5,710 nt of DNA, taken from the NCBI GenBank assembly GCA_021730835.1, contig JAKFYP010000216.1, positions 1-5,710 on the forward strand. Direction: 5' to 3'. The notes beneath the pieces were generated by a model. The model worked only from the letters and a program-made list of their open reading frames with translations. It was not told the origin of the DNA and did not search any database. The translations under genes and the position numbers were made by a program. The number at the start of each line of letters is the position of its first letter. The first letter of the stretch is position 1. Of the stretch, positions 5,051 to 5,710 are shown one piece after another. This stretch comes from Alphaproteobacteria bacterium. GTDB taxonomy: Bacteria > Pseudomonadota > Alphaproteobacteria > Rickettsiales > UBA998.

Positions 5051-5710
5051 ATGCCAGCCAGCGCACCCACCCAGATGGACCGAACGGAAGCCGCCAGCAA
5101 GGTATTAGAACTGTGTCGGAAATCGCAATTTTTGGCTGATGAGGCTGATACCCTGCGCTCCTGCCTGATTGCTTATCCCGATCTGGTCCATATCCGGGGC
5201 AATAACGGAGATGGCCTGCTGCATAGCATAGCACGCAGTCGGAATCTTGAAACCTGCGGTATATTGCTGGAATTCGGCGCACCGGTTGATTCACTGGATA
5301 GTCAGGGCAGGACGCCGCTGATGCTGGCTATCCCGCGAGGTTTTTTAATTGCCGATGCCTTATTGAAGGCAGGCGCCAGCGTCAATATCGTCAGTTCAGA
5401 AGGTAAAACCGCCCTGTCCGTCGCTGATTCGGGAGACAATCAAACCAGAGTTCAGTCATTATTATCACATGGCGCGGACATTGAACTACTCCCCGAATCT
5501 GCTCCACGCACCTCTGACTTTAAAATTACCCTTGAATACAGTAAGGCTGTTTTGGACAGGTGCAAAAATACAAAGTATCTGTATCCGGGAAATCCGAAGA
5601 ATCGCAGCTATTGCTTTGAGGACGGGAAATTGCATCCTTTCGTCCTTACCGCCTGCGCTTTCGGTAAATTCCCGCAATATTTCTGCCAGCCGCTGTTGAA
5701 ATCAGGCGAA
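5051..5710 (+). CDS. Ankyrin-repeat protein 2, partial at the window edge
   Basis: The frame is open from ATG 5051 to the last base, 220 codons without a stop, so the 3' end is missing because of the window and not because of a break. AGAGGA (5038-5043) sits seven bases upstream, at the end of ankyrin gene 1. After a helical N-terminus (10-45), ankyrin-like repeats lie at about 52-84, 85-117 and 118-147, with GDGLLH, GRTPLMLA, GASVN and GADIE as markers. The following segment contains C202-x2-G-x-F-x6-PLL-x-S (202-218), which matches ankyrin protein 1 (204-220), including its distance from the repeats. The two are therefore diverged paralogues with a common C-terminal domain. I would expect the unseen end to carry an FDPLSL-like tail. 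Function is unknown; protein binding is likely from the fold. Confidence 0.87.
   Translation, partial: MPASAPTQMDRTEAASKVLELCRKSQFLADEADTLRSCLIAYPDLVHIRGNNGDGLLHSIARSRNLETCGILLEFGAPVDSLDSQGRTPLMLAIPRGFLIADALLKAGASVNIVSSEGKTALSVADSGDNQTRVQSLLSHGADIELLPESAPRTSDFKITLEYSKAVLDRCKNTKYLYPGNPKNRSYCFEDGKLHPFVLTACAFGKFPQYFCQPLLKSGE

Noticed and set aside
5469..5699. 76-codon plus-strand frame within the second ankyrin gene
   Set aside because: The ankyrin frame is open from 5051 to the window end with clear repeats; this is an out-of-frame shadow.

Overview
The window looks like a bacterial accessory locus, most likely from a proteobacterium. The grounds are a C/G-rich intergenic palindrome of the kind scattered through many beta- and gammaproteobacterial genomes, Shine-Dalgarno starts, tight gene packing and sharply mixed base composition. 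I cannot name the genus. There are no tRNA, rRNA or CRISPR features.

Layout. Bases 1-584 hold no credible gene. They carry small stem-loops, a 13-bp C-rich palindrome (87-118), an orphan 12-base copy of a repeat end (198-209), and a MITE-like element (289-459). The element has 23-bp perfect terminal inverted repeats and is bracketed by 8-bp direct repeats; its left arm seems to have received a further 46-bp insertion. Next comes a very AT-rich leader with a plausible sigma70-type promoter (515-543) and a 12-bp perfect palindrome over the predicted start region. From 585 to the end there are five tightly packed plus-strand genes: a 1032-aa AAA+ ATPase (585-3683), a GC-rich 107-aa protein of unknown function (3701-4024), a 58-aa small protein (4049-4225), a 274-aa ankyrin-repeat protein (4222-5046), and a second ankyrin-repeat protein running off the window (5051 onward).

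How the genes may work together. Gaps are 17 nt, 24 nt, a 4-nt ATGA overlap and 4 nt, so this is almost certainly one operon. The ATPase resembles MoxR/AAA_5-type enzymes in its core. It has a long helical insertion between Walker A and Walker B, and about 690 further residues of unrecognised sequence ending in two C-x2-H repeats exactly 40 residues apart. The two ankyrin proteins share a motif after their repeats (C-x2-G-x-F-x6-PLL-x-S). The 58-aa protein and ankyrin protein 1 end in a shared tail (F-x-H-x-[FY]-T-x2-AR, then FDPLSL) in which five of the six FDPLSL codons differ synonymously. A shared tail on the small products of an ATPase operon suggests a common recognition signal, for example for the ATPase, a chaperone or a secretion route. 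That is inference. I do not recognise the whole set as a described system.
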